Part shown: piece by piece, positions 42,274-50,497 of the stretch
Layout: every line of letters begins with the position of its first letter
Position numbering within the stretch: the stretch's first letter is position 1
Virus record (IMG/VR): IMGVR_UViG_3300025128_006599
Span: 1-64,000 of that record
Length of the DNA: 64,000 bases
Direction: 5' to 3' (one strand)
Source: a virus
The notes under the pieces: model-generated
Seen by the model: only the letters and a program-made list of their open reading frames with translations
What the model was told of the DNA's origin: nothing
Databases searched by the model: none
Translations under genes and position numbers: made by a program

Positions 42274-42919
42274 TAAAGTTGTTAGCATTGGTTGTAGTTT
42301 TTCAAATGAAATGGAAGAATATAGTGGAGTTAAATTAACCTATGGTGATTTTATTGCAAAACATTATAATGTAGAACATATTAATCTTGCAGAAAATGGG
42401 TTTTCAAATTATGGGATTTATAGAAAATCAATACAATGGTGTTTAGATAACATTGAGAACAGAAAAGATGCTTTATTTATTGTTGGGTTAACCTCTCATC
42501 TTAGATTTGAAATGTGGACAAATAGATATGGGTTACTTACAAAGTTTAATTGGGGTCACTTAACCGAACATCCACACTTAAAAGAATTAGGGTGGAAGAA
42601 AAAAGAAATTGAAAAATTTCAATTTGATTTTTTTGATACTATAGGAGATCATCGGCAAGATCAATCCAAACTGTTGATAATAGGATTGAGTTCTTTTTTT
42701 AAAAGTATGAATATTGATTATTTGATGTTTCCGGCTTTGTATGCGCCAAGTGTAAAAAACATTGGTACTTTTCAAGAATGTAATATTCATTATTACAATG
42801 AACAATTTGAATCATTTATAATAGATAACAAATTAGCTTGTGATAAAGATAATTGGCACCCCAATCAAAAAGCACATAAACTATGGAGTAAAAAACTACT
42901 ACAATGTTTAAACCAATAA
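42266..42919 (+). CDS. SGNH hydrolase, small
   Basis: A 217-residue SGNH-like protein. VVSIGCSFSNEME carries the block I Ser (Ser11), NLAENGFSNYGI has the Gly/Asn of block II/III, LFIVGLTSHLRFE the next strand, and CDKDNWHPNQKAHKLW the Asp-x-x-His-Pro pair at the C-terminus. The motifs are complete. It resembles the proteins at 340 and 46616 more than the one at 34353, as all three have GxCS. A deacetylase or acyl-transfer role on glycans is likely. It overlaps the NTP transferase by 8 bases and the radical SAM gene by 16. Confidence 0.7.
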   Translation: MYSKVVSIGCSFSNEMEEYSGVKLTYGDFIAKHYNVEHINLAENGFSNYGIYRKSIQWCLDNIENRKDALFIVGLTSHLRFEMWTNRYGLLTKFNWGHLTEHPHLKELGWKKKEIEKFQFDFFDTIGDHRQDQSKLLIIGLSSFFKSMNIDYLMFPALYAPSVKNIGTFQECNIHYYNEQFESFIIDNKLACDKDNWHPNQKAHKLWSKKLLQCLNQ

Positions 42920-43839
42920 CATACGCATATTTAGAAACCACTAACTATTGTAATTTAGATTGTAGTTTTTGCAACCGAATGGATGTAATCGGCCCACTTA
43001 AACACATGAGTTTAGAAGATTGGGGTAAGTTACTTGATGGTATAAAACATCATCCAATAGAAGAAGCAAAACTTATGGGGATGGGAGAACCAATGTTACA
43101 TCCACAATTCGATGAAGTGTGTAGAATATTTAAAGAAGTATTTCCAAATTGTAAATTAATTGTTGCAACAAATTGTCAATATAATATTAAAGAGGGGTTA
43201 GAGTTTAGAAGGAAGTTTCAAGAATGTTTGAAGTATATTGATGTGTTGTATTTCAGTATTGATGGTTGGGGTGAAAGTTATGAGAGAGACAGAGCACCAG
43301 CAAAATGGAAAAAACTAATTAAGTTTTTAAAAGATTTTGAAACAATAAATCGTTATGATTGTGATTGTGTTGTAAATTATGTTGTAAATGCTTATAATGT
43401 TGATGATATAGAAAAGGTAGATAACCTCAGAAAAGAAAATAATTTAGGAATGTTAAGATTAAACATTGCTCAGATTTGGGATGAAGATATAAAGATGAGC
43501 GATGATTTAGCAACATCAGGTTATACGACAGAACAATTAGATTATTTGAAAATTAATTGGAGTGATAACATTATGGGTAAATCCAAATGGGACTTTAAAG
43601 ATTGTTTTTGGGTAAATAATGGTATTTATACTACCGTAGAGGGTGATGTAAAAATGTGTTGTATGAATACAGGTGCTAAACCATTTGGTAATTTATTTGA
43701 AAACTCTATTGATGAAATAAGACTTATGGAAGATTATCAGAATGTTAAGAAAGGTTGTAACACAAACAATCCTACATTACATTGTAAAAATTGTTCATAT
43801 AAAGAATTAGTTCCAATATTGGATTACGTAGGAGTGTGA
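42904..43839 (+). CDS. radical SAM-SPASM protein
   Basis: A 311-residue radical SAM enzyme. The cluster motif CNLDCSFC is at Cys16, 20 and 23, followed by AKLMGMGEPMLHP (GGEP equivalent) and IDVLYFSIDGW. The C-terminal ~75 residues hold a SPASM-like Cys set: DCFW, MCCMNTG, KKGCN and CKNC, which could bind auxiliary Fe-S clusters. Such enzymes modify peptides or sugars. It lies between the NTP transferase/SGNH pair and a PLP aminotransferase. The stop overlaps the aminotransferase ATG (TGATG). No precursor peptide of the RiPP type is visible nearby, so a sugar or small-molecule substrate seems more likely. Confidence 0.8.
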   Translation: MFKPITYAYLETTNYCNLDCSFCNRMDVIGPLKHMSLEDWGKLLDGIKHHPIEEAKLMGMGEPMLHPQFDEVCRIFKEVFPNCKLIVATNCQYNIKEGLEFRRKFQECLKYIDVLYFSIDGWGESYERDRAPAKWKKLIKFLKDFETINRYDCDCVVNYVVNAYNVDDIEKVDNLRKENNLGMLRLNIAQIWDEDIKMSDDLATSGYTTEQLDYLKINWSDNIMGKSKWDFKDCFWVNNGIYTTVEGDVKMCCMNTGAKPFGNLFENSIDEIRLMEDYQNVKKGCNTNNPTLHCKNCSYKELVPILDYVGV

Positions 43840-44855
43840 TGAAGCACTATTTAAAAAATATAAAAAGAAAATTTGATACAGATGATAAATCTAAGTATGA
43901 TTTTGTATTGAATCAAAGTGAAAGAACACAACCGATACCCGATTTTGCAAAGTTTTTACAGACTATTACTCAAGAAGATTTTTTTTATTATCCAAATACT
44001 GAAGAATTTAAATTTAAACTGGGAATGTGGTATGGTGTACAAACTAATCAGATTTTTTTAAGTGCTGGTTCTGATATAGGAATAAAGTCTGTTTTTGAAA
44101 CGTTTACAGATGGTGGTAGAGTTGTAACTTCAAATCCATCATTTCCAATGTACAAAGTGTATAGTGAATTGTATCAATGTGAATACTTTGGAATACCACA
44201 CGAAAAGGATTACACGATATCTATGGAAAAGATATTGTCCAATATTACACACGATACAGATTTAGTTATTTTGGCAAATCCAAATAGTCCAATGGGAGAG
44301 TATAAATCTTTCGATGAAATACGAATATTATTAGAACAAGATGTACCTGTATTAATTGATGAGGCATACATAGAATTTACCGATAAAGATAGTGTGTTAA
44401 AATACATTCACGAATATCCTAATTTAATTGTTACAAGAACTTTCTCAAAAGGATTTGGAGCAGCAGGATGTAGAGTTGGTTGTGTGATTTCACATGAAAA
44501 TAATATTGAGTTGATAAGTAAATTTAGGCATATGTATGAGATTACAGGAGTGTCTATGAAGTATTGTGAATTTTTATTGAATAACCACAATTTGGTTGAT
44601 ATTTATATAGAGAGTGTAAAGAAAGAAAAGAAAAAATTAGTTTCAATGTTAAATGGTTATGATGTCATAGATTCTAATTGTAATTGGATACATTTTAATA
44701 CAAAAGATGATAATTTAAAAACTAAACAAATATTTGATAAACATAAAGTTTTGGTTAAGTATTGTAAACTTCCACACGATGATAGAAAAAATTGGTGCAG
44801 ATTAACAATACAACCAAATTTAACAAAAGAAAAATTTATAAAGGAATTGTTATGA
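43839..44855 (+). CDS. PLP aminotransferase (HisC-like, class I/II)
   Basis: A 338-residue fold-type I aminotransferase. ILANPNSPMGEY (Asn147, Asn149), LIDEAYIEF (Asp174, Tyr177), TFSKGFGAAGCRVG (the PLP Lys204) and Arg212 match the histidinol-phosphate aminotransferase group, as does the length. In glycan clusters these enzymes transaminate keto sugars or small phosphorylated carbonyls. The C-terminal RLTIQP has the usual carboxylate Arg. I chose the ATG at 43839, after TAGGAG; a GTG 3 bases earlier is too close to that RBS. It overlaps the transketolase gene by 4 bases. Confidence 0.8.
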   Translation: MKHYLKNIKRKFDTDDKSKYDFVLNQSERTQPIPDFAKFLQTITQEDFFYYPNTEEFKFKLGMWYGVQTNQIFLSAGSDIGIKSVFETFTDGGRVVTSNPSFPMYKVYSELYQCEYFGIPHEKDYTISMEKILSNITHDTDLVILANPNSPMGEYKSFDEIRILLEQDVPVLIDEAYIEFTDKDSVLKYIHEYPNLIVTRTFSKGFGAAGCRVGCVISHENNIELISKFRHMYEITGVSMKYCEFLLNNHNLVDIYIESVKKEKKKLVSMLNGYDVIDSNCNWIHFNTKDDNLKTKQIFDKHKVLVKYCKLPHDDRKNWCRLTIQPNLTKEKFIKELL

Positions 44856-45685
44856 ATAAGAAATTTCTAAAGAAAAAACGAAATCAAATCATAGAAGATA
44901 TGTTTGAAATGTGTATTAAGGCAGGTGATGGTCACGTTACTTCGTGTCTTTCTTGTGCAGATATAATGACCTTATTGTTTTATGGTGGATATGTTAATCA
45001 TAATCCTAAAAATCCACAATGGAATAAAAGGGACAGATTTATATTGAGTAAGGCTCAGGCAAGTCCTATTTTTTATACTATTTTAGCAGACAGAGGTTAT
45101 TTTGATAAAAAAGAAATGGATAAGTTTGCACAACAAGATGGAATATTTGGAGTTCATTTACAAAGTGATGTACCAGGTGCAGAAATATCTGCAGGTTCAC
45201 TTGGACACGGATTTGGATTGGCCTCTGGTATTGCGTTAAGTGCAAAACTTAATACAGAATTGTATTTGACTTATTGTTTGTTGGGTGATGGGGAACTATA
45301 TGAGGGTTCTGTATGGGAAACTGCAATGTTTGCATCACATCATAGATTAAATAATTTAGTTGCTATTGTAGATAGGAACTCACAATGTACTCTTGACTTT
45401 ACAGAAAATATTGTTAAGTTGGAACCAATTGAAGATAAATGGAAATCATTTGGTTGGGAAGTTAAACGAGTTGATGGACACAATTTGAAAGAATTACAAC
45501 GTGTATTCAAGTATGTAAGGGCTAGAAGAAGTGATAAACCTTTAGTGATTATAGCAGATACTGTAAAAGGAAAAGGTATTGATTATTTATCATATAAACC
45601 ATTATGGCATGGTGGAACACCAATTAAAGATGAAGATGTGAACGCATCAAGAAAAGATTTACAAAGGAGTGTTCAAAATGGGTAA
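44852..45685 (+). CDS. transketolase, N-terminal (TPP-binding) subunit
   Basis: A 277-residue protein matching the first half of transketolase: GDGHVTSCLSCADIMTLLF, HLQSDVPGAEISAGSLGHG, and the TPP/Mg motif LLGDGELYEGSVWE (GDG at 145-147, with Asn176 in DRNSQ). It pairs with the next gene, which supplies the second half, as in archaeal and some bacterial two-gene transketolases. The pair would move two-carbon units between sugar phosphates, for instance to make a longer-chain or branched sugar. I chose the ATG at 44852, which overlaps the previous stop; the earlier ATG at 44792 runs through the aminotransferase gene. Confidence 0.85.
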   Translation: MNKKFLKKKRNQIIEDMFEMCIKAGDGHVTSCLSCADIMTLLFYGGYVNHNPKNPQWNKRDRFILSKAQASPIFYTILADRGYFDKKEMDKFAQQDGIFGVHLQSDVPGAEISAGSLGHGFGLASGIALSAKLNTELYLTYCLLGDGELYEGSVWETAMFASHHRLNNLVAIVDRNSQCTLDFTENIVKLEPIEDKWKSFGWEVKRVDGHNLKELQRVFKYVRARRSDKPLVIIADTVKGKGIDYLSYKPLWHGGTPIKDEDVNASRKDLQRSVQNG

Positions 45686-46619
45686 AAATACCAAAAGTAC
45701 TATTTTAAATCAAAAATATAGTCAAAGAGATGCATTTTTTACAAAAGTGTATGAAATGATGAAAGACGATAGTGATATTGTTATAGTTGTAGCAGATCAA
45801 GGAGCACCAATATTTGATAAGGTAAGACGAGATTTTCCTCATAGATTTTTTAATGTAGGAATTGCAGAACAACAAGCCGTTCTACTTGCATCTGGATTGG
45901 CCAAAGAAGGTAAAAAAGTTTTTGTTTATGCAATTTCAACATTTATGATAATGAGATGTTATGAACAAATAAGAGTTTCTCAAGGTGTGATGAAATTACC
46001 AATCACGATAGTTGGAGTTGGTAGTGGATATAGTTATGATGATTCAGGCCCAACACATCATATGTTAGAGGATATTTCTATTATGAGAGTTTTACCACAT
46101 ATGACAATTAATAGTATTACAGATAATGTAATGGCAAAAATGATAGCAGAAGAATCTGTAAATATGAATACACCAAATTATGTTAGATTGGATAGACATA
46201 TAAGACCAGATATTTATAAAGATGATGACGATCTTTCATTTGGTTATAATGTTTTAGAAGAAGGTACAGATGGTTATTTTATTTCAACGGGCATAATGAC
46301 TGATGTGGCAATACAACATTATGATGGAAAATTAGGTATAATTGATTTACATACCATTCCTTGTCACGAAAGTTCCCTTTCAGAAATTATACAGGATAAA
46401 AAAGTAATTACACTTGAAGAACACTTTTTGCCTGGTGGTTTAGGAAGTTATGTTTTAGAGATTATTTCAGATAACGATTTAAATACAAGAGTAAGACGAA
46501 TAGGATTAAAACAGGCATACATTTATCGTTATGGTGGTAGACAAGATAATTGGGATTATCATGGATTAAAATCCTCAAATATTATTAAAATAAAGGATGA
46601 GTTTCTTGAGAGAATATGA
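45678..46619 (+). CDS. transketolase, C-terminal subunit
   Basis: A 313-residue protein matching the pyrimidine-binding and C-terminal domains of transketolase: VVADQGAPIFDKV, FFNVGIAEQQAVLLASGLA (with the catalytic Glu), YDDSGPTHHMLEDI, then RLDRH and a final domain with IDLHTIPCHE and LEEHFLPGGLGSYV. It completes the enzyme begun by the preceding gene, which it overlaps by 8 bases. I chose the ATG at 45678 because AGGAG lies 8 bases upstream. The next gene overlaps by 4. The two-subunit layout in a phage is unusual. Confidence 0.85.
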   Translation: MGKNTKSTILNQKYSQRDAFFTKVYEMMKDDSDIVIVVADQGAPIFDKVRRDFPHRFFNVGIAEQQAVLLASGLAKEGKKVFVYAISTFMIMRCYEQIRVSQGVMKLPITIVGVGSGYSYDDSGPTHHMLEDISIMRVLPHMTINSITDNVMAKMIAEESVNMNTPNYVRLDRHIRPDIYKDDDDLSFGYNVLEEGTDGYFISTGIMTDVAIQHYDGKLGIIDLHTIPCHESSLSEIIQDKKVITLEEHFLPGGLGSYVLEIISDNDLNTRVRRIGLKQAYIYRYGGRQDNWDYHGLKSSNIIKIKDEFLERI

Positions 46620-47554
46620 ATAAGCAAAAAACGTTAATTGGGGTTGGTTGCTCACATACACAAGGAAGTGCGTTTATAGTTGGGCCAGAAACTCCAGATG
46701 AAAATGGTATGTATGAATTGGCCTCATCACAATTAAAGGAAAAATATAAAACAGATAAGGTTGATGAAAAGTTTATAACTAATCTGTCTTGGGTTGGTAA
46801 GTTAAATAAATATTTAAAGTATGACAGAGTTCTAAACTTTGGACTTGGTGGTAGAGGATTAGAGCCAAATATCAGAAGTCTAAGAAGTTATGCATATAAA
46901 GTTAAAGATTTATCAAATCATTTAATTGTAATTATGCCGGCACCCGCGACAAGAAAAGAAGTTTTACATTTAAATCCTAAAAAAGAATATACAGGTGACT
47001 TTTTTAATGATACAAGTGACCATGAAACTATACAAAGACAGAGTAATTATGTATTAGATGGACATTTAACAAATGGGATTGAAGATATACATCCAAACGC
47101 TAATTTAAAGAAAAGTTATTTTGAAAACTATTATCATGAAGAATATTTTGAGTATATATCTATAATGGACTTGTATTATTTACAAGACTATTTAGAATTA
47201 AAGGGTGCAAAAGTTTTCATTTGTGTGACTCTTGCTGGATATGGGGCTCCAGAAATATCCGTTGAATATTATTATGAGAAATTAATTAGTAATTCAAATA
47301 AATGGTATGAGTTTTTTACACCAGAACATTCATTTCATACAGAATTACAAACTCCACCTAATATTAAAGAGGTTATAAAAAAGATTAATTGGTTATTTTC
47401 AATCAGTACAGATGAATCTCTTTATTTATCAGCAAAAAAAGAGGGATTTAATTTACATGAAGCTGGATTAGTTCATGATGATAGACATTTAACAGAACTT
47501 GGTAATGAAATATTGGCTCAAGGGTTGTATAGTGAGTTGAAAAAATATGAATAA
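46616..47554 (+). CDS. SGNH hydrolase
   Basis: A 312-residue SGNH-like protein. Block I is LIGVGCSHTQGSAF (Ser12), the Gly/Asn blocks are in NFGLGGRGLEPN, LIVIMPAPATRKE is the next strand, and the catalytic pair lies in LVHDDRHLTELGNEIL (Asp-x-x-His). It is the fourth SGNH member of the window and the largest of the GCS subgroup. It follows the transketolase pair and precedes a FkbM methyltransferase. An esterase or acetyl-transfer role on a glycan is inferred. Confidence 0.7.
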   Translation: MNKQKTLIGVGCSHTQGSAFIVGPETPDENGMYELASSQLKEKYKTDKVDEKFITNLSWVGKLNKYLKYDRVLNFGLGGRGLEPNIRSLRSYAYKVKDLSNHLIVIMPAPATRKEVLHLNPKKEYTGDFFNDTSDHETIQRQSNYVLDGHLTNGIEDIHPNANLKKSYFENYYHEEYFEYISIMDLYYLQDYLELKGAKVFICVTLAGYGAPEISVEYYYEKLISNSNKWYEFFTPEHSFHTELQTPPNIKEVIKKINWLFSISTDESLYLSAKKEGFNLHEAGLVHDDRHLTELGNEILAQGLYSELKKYE

Positions 47555-48302
47555 ATTACACTTTTCTGATGAAGATACAAATTTATTAAGAACCGAAAAA
47601 TATTTAAAAAAGTTTGATAGAAAAAAGACGTTACGATATTTAATTGATATTGATAATCCAACAATATTTGATTTAGGTGCAAATAACGGTAAAAGTACAG
47701 TTGATTTTAAAAATATTTGGTCTAATTCAGTAATTCATAGTTTTGAACCACAACAAGAATGTTGGAATGAATTTAATAAAAATTTGAAACATTGCAATGA
47801 TGATAGTGTTATTTTAAATAAGGTTGCGGTAGGTAATGTTTCTGACAATAGTAAAAGATTTTATACACACGATATAAGCACTGGTTTGGCTGGATTCAAT
47901 AAAATAAATACTAAAAGTGGTGATTCCATTGATATAAATAAATTGAAACAGGGTGGTGTCAATCACGAAAGAAATGTACAGGTTATCAGACTTGATAATT
48001 ATATGAATGATAATAATATTGAAATGGTAAATTTAGTTAAAATAGATTGTCAAGGATTTGAACCAGAAATACTTGAAGGATTTGGAAATAGATTATCAGA
48101 CGTTGAGGTGGTGGTTACCGAACTTATGTTATATGATTTATACGAACGTAGTTTATCCTTTAGTGAGATTGAAAAATTTTTAATACCAAATGGGTTTCAA
48201 CTATATGATATTACTCATATAGCTAAAAATCCAATGAATGGTAGAACTGATTGGGTTGATGTGTTATATTTAAATACTACAAGGAGAAAATATCATGATT
48301 AA
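47547..48302 (+). CDS. FkbM-family methyltransferase
   Basis: A 251-residue SAM methyltransferase. TIFDLGANNGKSTVDF (SAM loop near 41-53), HSFEPQQECWNEF (the FEP motif), VGNVSDNSKRFY, NLVKIDCQGFEPEILEG and VVVTELMLYDLYER match the FkbM family, which O-methylates sugars and polyketides. It starts 8 bases inside the previous gene and ends 8 bases inside a small downstream ORF. It probably caps or decorates a sugar of the cluster. Confidence 0.8.
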   Translation: MNKLHFSDEDTNLLRTEKYLKKFDRKKTLRYLIDIDNPTIFDLGANNGKSTVDFKNIWSNSVIHSFEPQQECWNEFNKNLKHCNDDSVILNKVAVGNVSDNSKRFYTHDISTGLAGFNKINTKSGDSIDINKLKQGGVNHERNVQVIRLDNYMNDNNIEMVNLVKIDCQGFEPEILEGFGNRLSDVEVVVTELMLYDLYERSLSFSEIEKFLIPNGFQLYDITHIAKNPMNGRTDWVDVLYLNTTRRKYHD

Positions 48303-48399
48303 ATGGATTAAAAATTTTTATTTAAAAATAAAATTAAATTATCGGTATAAAAAGAAATTAAAAGAACTTAGAAAACGAGATCCGTTTATTTATAAATAG
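48295..48399 (+). CDS. hypothetical 34-residue basic protein
   Basis: A short ORF with ATG at 48295 and a strong AAGGAG 8 bases upstream. It overlaps the FkbM gene by 8 bases and ends 8 bases before the next ATG. The product is Lys/Arg-rich with an amphipathic N-terminal stretch (MIKWIKNFYLKIKLNY), followed by a basic helix and DPFIYK. It could bind membranes or nucleic acid. The good RBS and the fit between neighbours support translation. No homologue is known to me. Confidence 0.5.
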   Translation: MIKWIKNFYLKIKLNYRYKKKLKELRKRDPFIYK

Positions 48400-48407
48400 G
48401 AGATATT

Positions 48408-48815
48408 ATGAAACGAAAATGGTTACCAACATTAGGTGAACTAATAGATAGACTTAGTATACATCAGTTAAAAGAAGTTTTCATACCAGAGAACAAGAAG
48501 AATTATGCTAAAGAGATGGGTGATATGGTTCATGATATTGATTTAATTATCAAAGAAAACGATGGAAAGATAGATGGTGAATTTATCAGAGCAGTCATTG
48601 TTCTTGCACAAATGAACGCACACATTTGGTATAATGAATCACAAGTTCGTAAAGGTGAAAAGGGTAGTGATAATCTTATGTTAACTCATGGATTAAATGG
48701 AATTAGAAATACTGCTATCAATAAAATTATGGAAGTGGTTGGTGGTAGAAAAGACTACAAAATAGATTGTATTGCAGCAGATTTTAAAGATTGGGAAGTC
48801 AGTTGGGAAGACTAA
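48408..48815 (+). CDS. hypothetical 135-residue protein
   Basis: A mostly helical protein starting with WLPTLGELIDRLSIHQLKE, with ATG at 48408 behind AGGAG. I do not know a function. Similar short proteins with a WLPTxGELIDRL opening seem to occur in glycan loci of marine phages and bacteria, but I recall this only loosely. It has conserved-looking acidic and His residues (HDIDLIIKEND, HIWYNESQ) that could bind metal. There are no membrane segments. It overlaps the next gene by about 13-25 bases, depending on the start. Confidence 0.55.
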   Translation: MKRKWLPTLGELIDRLSIHQLKEVFIPENKKNYAKEMGDMVHDIDLIIKENDGKIDGEFIRAVIVLAQMNAHIWYNESQVRKGEKGSDNLMLTHGLNGIRNTAINKIMEVVGGRKDYKIDCIAADFKDWEVSWED

Positions 48816-49378
48816 ACCTAATTAAAAACAACAAACTTACAAAATTATCTGGTAAATCATTAGAGGTTTTAAATCACGAAAAAAATAAACTTGAATTAAA
48901 AAACAATGAATTGTTTGATGTTTGTTACTTTAGTATTGATGATTATGATTTACAATTACCGACTACCTTTCAAAAAATTCCATCGAAAACTATTAAAGTA
49001 TTCAAGAAAAAAATAATCAAAGTTAGAAATGATGATGAACAATGGAATGATGTTCAAGGTATAAAAGATACGGGTGGTAATAAAGATAAAGATATGAGTA
49101 CAATTGTCTCAAGTTATGATGCACAAAAAACTAAGAAAATTATCAATAACAATTTGACATTTCAAACACTTACTATATTTACACCTAATTATTGGTATTG
49201 TAATTCAGTTGAATTTACTGCCATCTCACAATATTACAAAAGTGGATATGATACTTTTGCAAAAAAATATTGGGAACTTTGGTATGAATTACAAGGACAA
49301 TATTTGATTACACAAAAAGAAAAAAAATATTTACCATTTGTAAATTATATAAAAAGATTAGGATTTAATTATGAGTAA
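48791..49378 (+). CDS. hypothetical 195-residue protein
   Basis: Unrecognised. Only TTG starts are available (48791 or 48803), neither with a good ribosome site, and both lie inside the previous gene. The product is Lys/Asn/Tyr-rich. Its C-terminal part (WELWYELQGQYLITQKEKKYLPFV) looks like a helical tail. Residues 60-110 contain a basic strand-rich part and a DTGGNKDKD loop. It overlaps the next gene by 8 bases. Coding looks sound because of its length and composition, but the start is doubtful. Confidence 0.5.
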   Translation: MGSQLGRLNLIKNNKLTKLSGKSLEVLNHEKNKLELKNNELFDVCYFSIDDYDLQLPTTFQKIPSKTIKVFKKKIIKVRNDDEQWNDVQGIKDTGGNKDKDMSTIVSSYDAQKTKKIINNNLTFQTLTIFTPNYWYCNSVEFTAISQYYKSGYDTFAKKYWELWYELQGQYLITQKEKKYLPFVNYIKRLGFNYE

Positions 49379-50054
49379 AGTGGCGGTTTGTTTGGCAGGT
49401 GAAATGAGATATTGGGAAGTTATGAATCCCATTTACAAATCTTGGGATGTTGATTTTTTTGTATCTACTTGGGACACTACTAATCGTAAAGAAGACAATT
49501 ATCCATACAAGTTTCACGGAAATACAGATATAAATGATGATATATTAAAAACTTTGAGTCCAAAAGGATATGAATTTTTATCAAAAGAGGTAGAGAATAA
49601 ATTTGAATTTAATATGCCAAAATATTATTATTTAGTTTACAGAAGTAATTTATTAAAAACACAATATGAATTAGATAATAATTTTAAATACGATTGTGTA
49701 TTAATGACAAGGCCCGATGTTTATTATAGTAAAAATTTAATCAGACAACTCCAATCAAAAAAACTTGATGAATTAGTTTTATATTCTGGACCAGTAAATT
49801 ACCAAGAGGAATTTTTTGGAATAGGGATGAATGATCTTGCAGCATATGGAACATCGGCCACAATGGATATATTTTCATCACTCTACAAACATCAGTATTT
49901 AAGTGGTAATCACAATATGTTACCAATTGGACACTCAATAATTCCACACTATTTAAAATATGTTGGTTTGGATTTAGGTAGAAGAGAAGTATATCAAAAT
50001 GTCATCAATAAAATTAGAAGACCAGACGAGTATGAACGACTTAAACGAAATTGA
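49371..50054 (+). CDS. putative glycosyltransferase-like protein
   Basis: A 227-residue protein opening with VAVCLAGEMRYWEVM and VDFFVSTWDTTN, then a central CVLMTRPDVYYSKNLI block. This combination (LSGExR, STWD, xxRPD) is found in a family of small GT-A-like proteins in polysaccharide loci of bacteria and giant viruses, in which RPD/RxD stands for the DxD site. Activity is not shown by motif alone. It lies at the end of the sugar region, after two unknown proteins, and overlaps the next gene. Confidence 0.5.
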   Translation: MSKVAVCLAGEMRYWEVMNPIYKSWDVDFFVSTWDTTNRKEDNYPYKFHGNTDINDDILKTLSPKGYEFLSKEVENKFEFNMPKYYYLVYRSNLLKTQYELDNNFKYDCVLMTRPDVYYSKNLIRQLQSKKLDELVLYSGPVNYQEEFFGIGMNDLAAYGTSATMDIFSSLYKHQYLSGNHNMLPIGHSIIPHYLKYVGLDLGRREVYQNVINKIRRPDEYERLKRN

Positions 50055-50448
50055 ATTTTTTCTAAAATTATTTCCACAAGACTATGATTTAATTAAAAAA
50101 GAAGATTTGGTAGATTTTGTCGGAAACCCATTTACTTTTATTAAGAGTTTAGAGGAACTAAATACACCAAGAACAGAAGATGAAGGACCAGTTTGTGAGT
50201 GTGTGGGTGAGAATACAAATAAATCATTAGTATTGTATTTTCAATCAATTATTACTCAAGGTATTGAAATACCTGTATATATAAACAATAAAAATCAAAT
50301 TATGGATGGTTACCATAGAGTTCAGGCATATCATTTACTTGGTAGAGAGAAAATACCATATTATCGTAATAAATTATGGAGAAATCATGGTTTTTGTTGG
50401 AAAAAAGGTATAGAAGGTAGAAGAAGATTACGTTTAAAATCTTGGTAA
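50032..50448 (+). CDS. ParB/sulfiredoxin-like domain protein
   Basis: A 138-residue protein. IEIPVYINNKNQIMDGYHRVQAYHLLG matches the ParB N-terminal fold, in which GxHR is the conserved nucleotide/phosphate-binding loop. It ends with a basic tail (GIEGRRRLRLKSW). Phage ParB-like proteins have been linked to nuclease, CTPase and kinase-type functions; which one applies here is unknown. I chose the ATG at 50032 (23 bases of overlap with the previous gene); the ATG at 49999 would add 11 residues. It is the last gene before a 49-base gap with a TATTTATA element. Confidence 0.55.
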   Translation: MNDLNEIEFFLKLFPQDYDLIKKEDLVDFVGNPFTFIKSLEELNTPRTEDEGPVCECVGENTNKSLVLYFQSIITQGIEIPVYINNKNQIMDGYHRVQAYHLLGREKIPYYRNKLWRNHGFCWKKGIEGRRRLRLKSW

Positions 50449-50462
50449 ATTTTATTATTATA

Positions 50463-50470
50463 TATTTATA
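50463..50470 (+). promoter_or_regulatory. TATTTATA element, candidate late promoter
   Basis: An exact TATTTATA 35 bases upstream of the kinase ATG, in the first gap after the sugar region. It is a member of the recurring octamer set described at 5616. Confidence 0.35.
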
Positions 50471-50497
50471 ATTGTAACAATCTACTCGGAAAGTATT

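Noticed and set aside
42904-43839. RiPP (peptide natural product) system around the SPASM radical SAM enzyme
   Set aside because: No small precursor gene with a repeated core is seen nearby; the neighbours are sugar enzymes.
48391-48398. Exact TATAAATA (T4 late-promoter core) on the plus strand
   Set aside because: It is the end of the small ORF (TATAAATAG contains its stop) and lies only 10 bases before the next ATG, so a transcript would start without room for the AGGAG site that follows.
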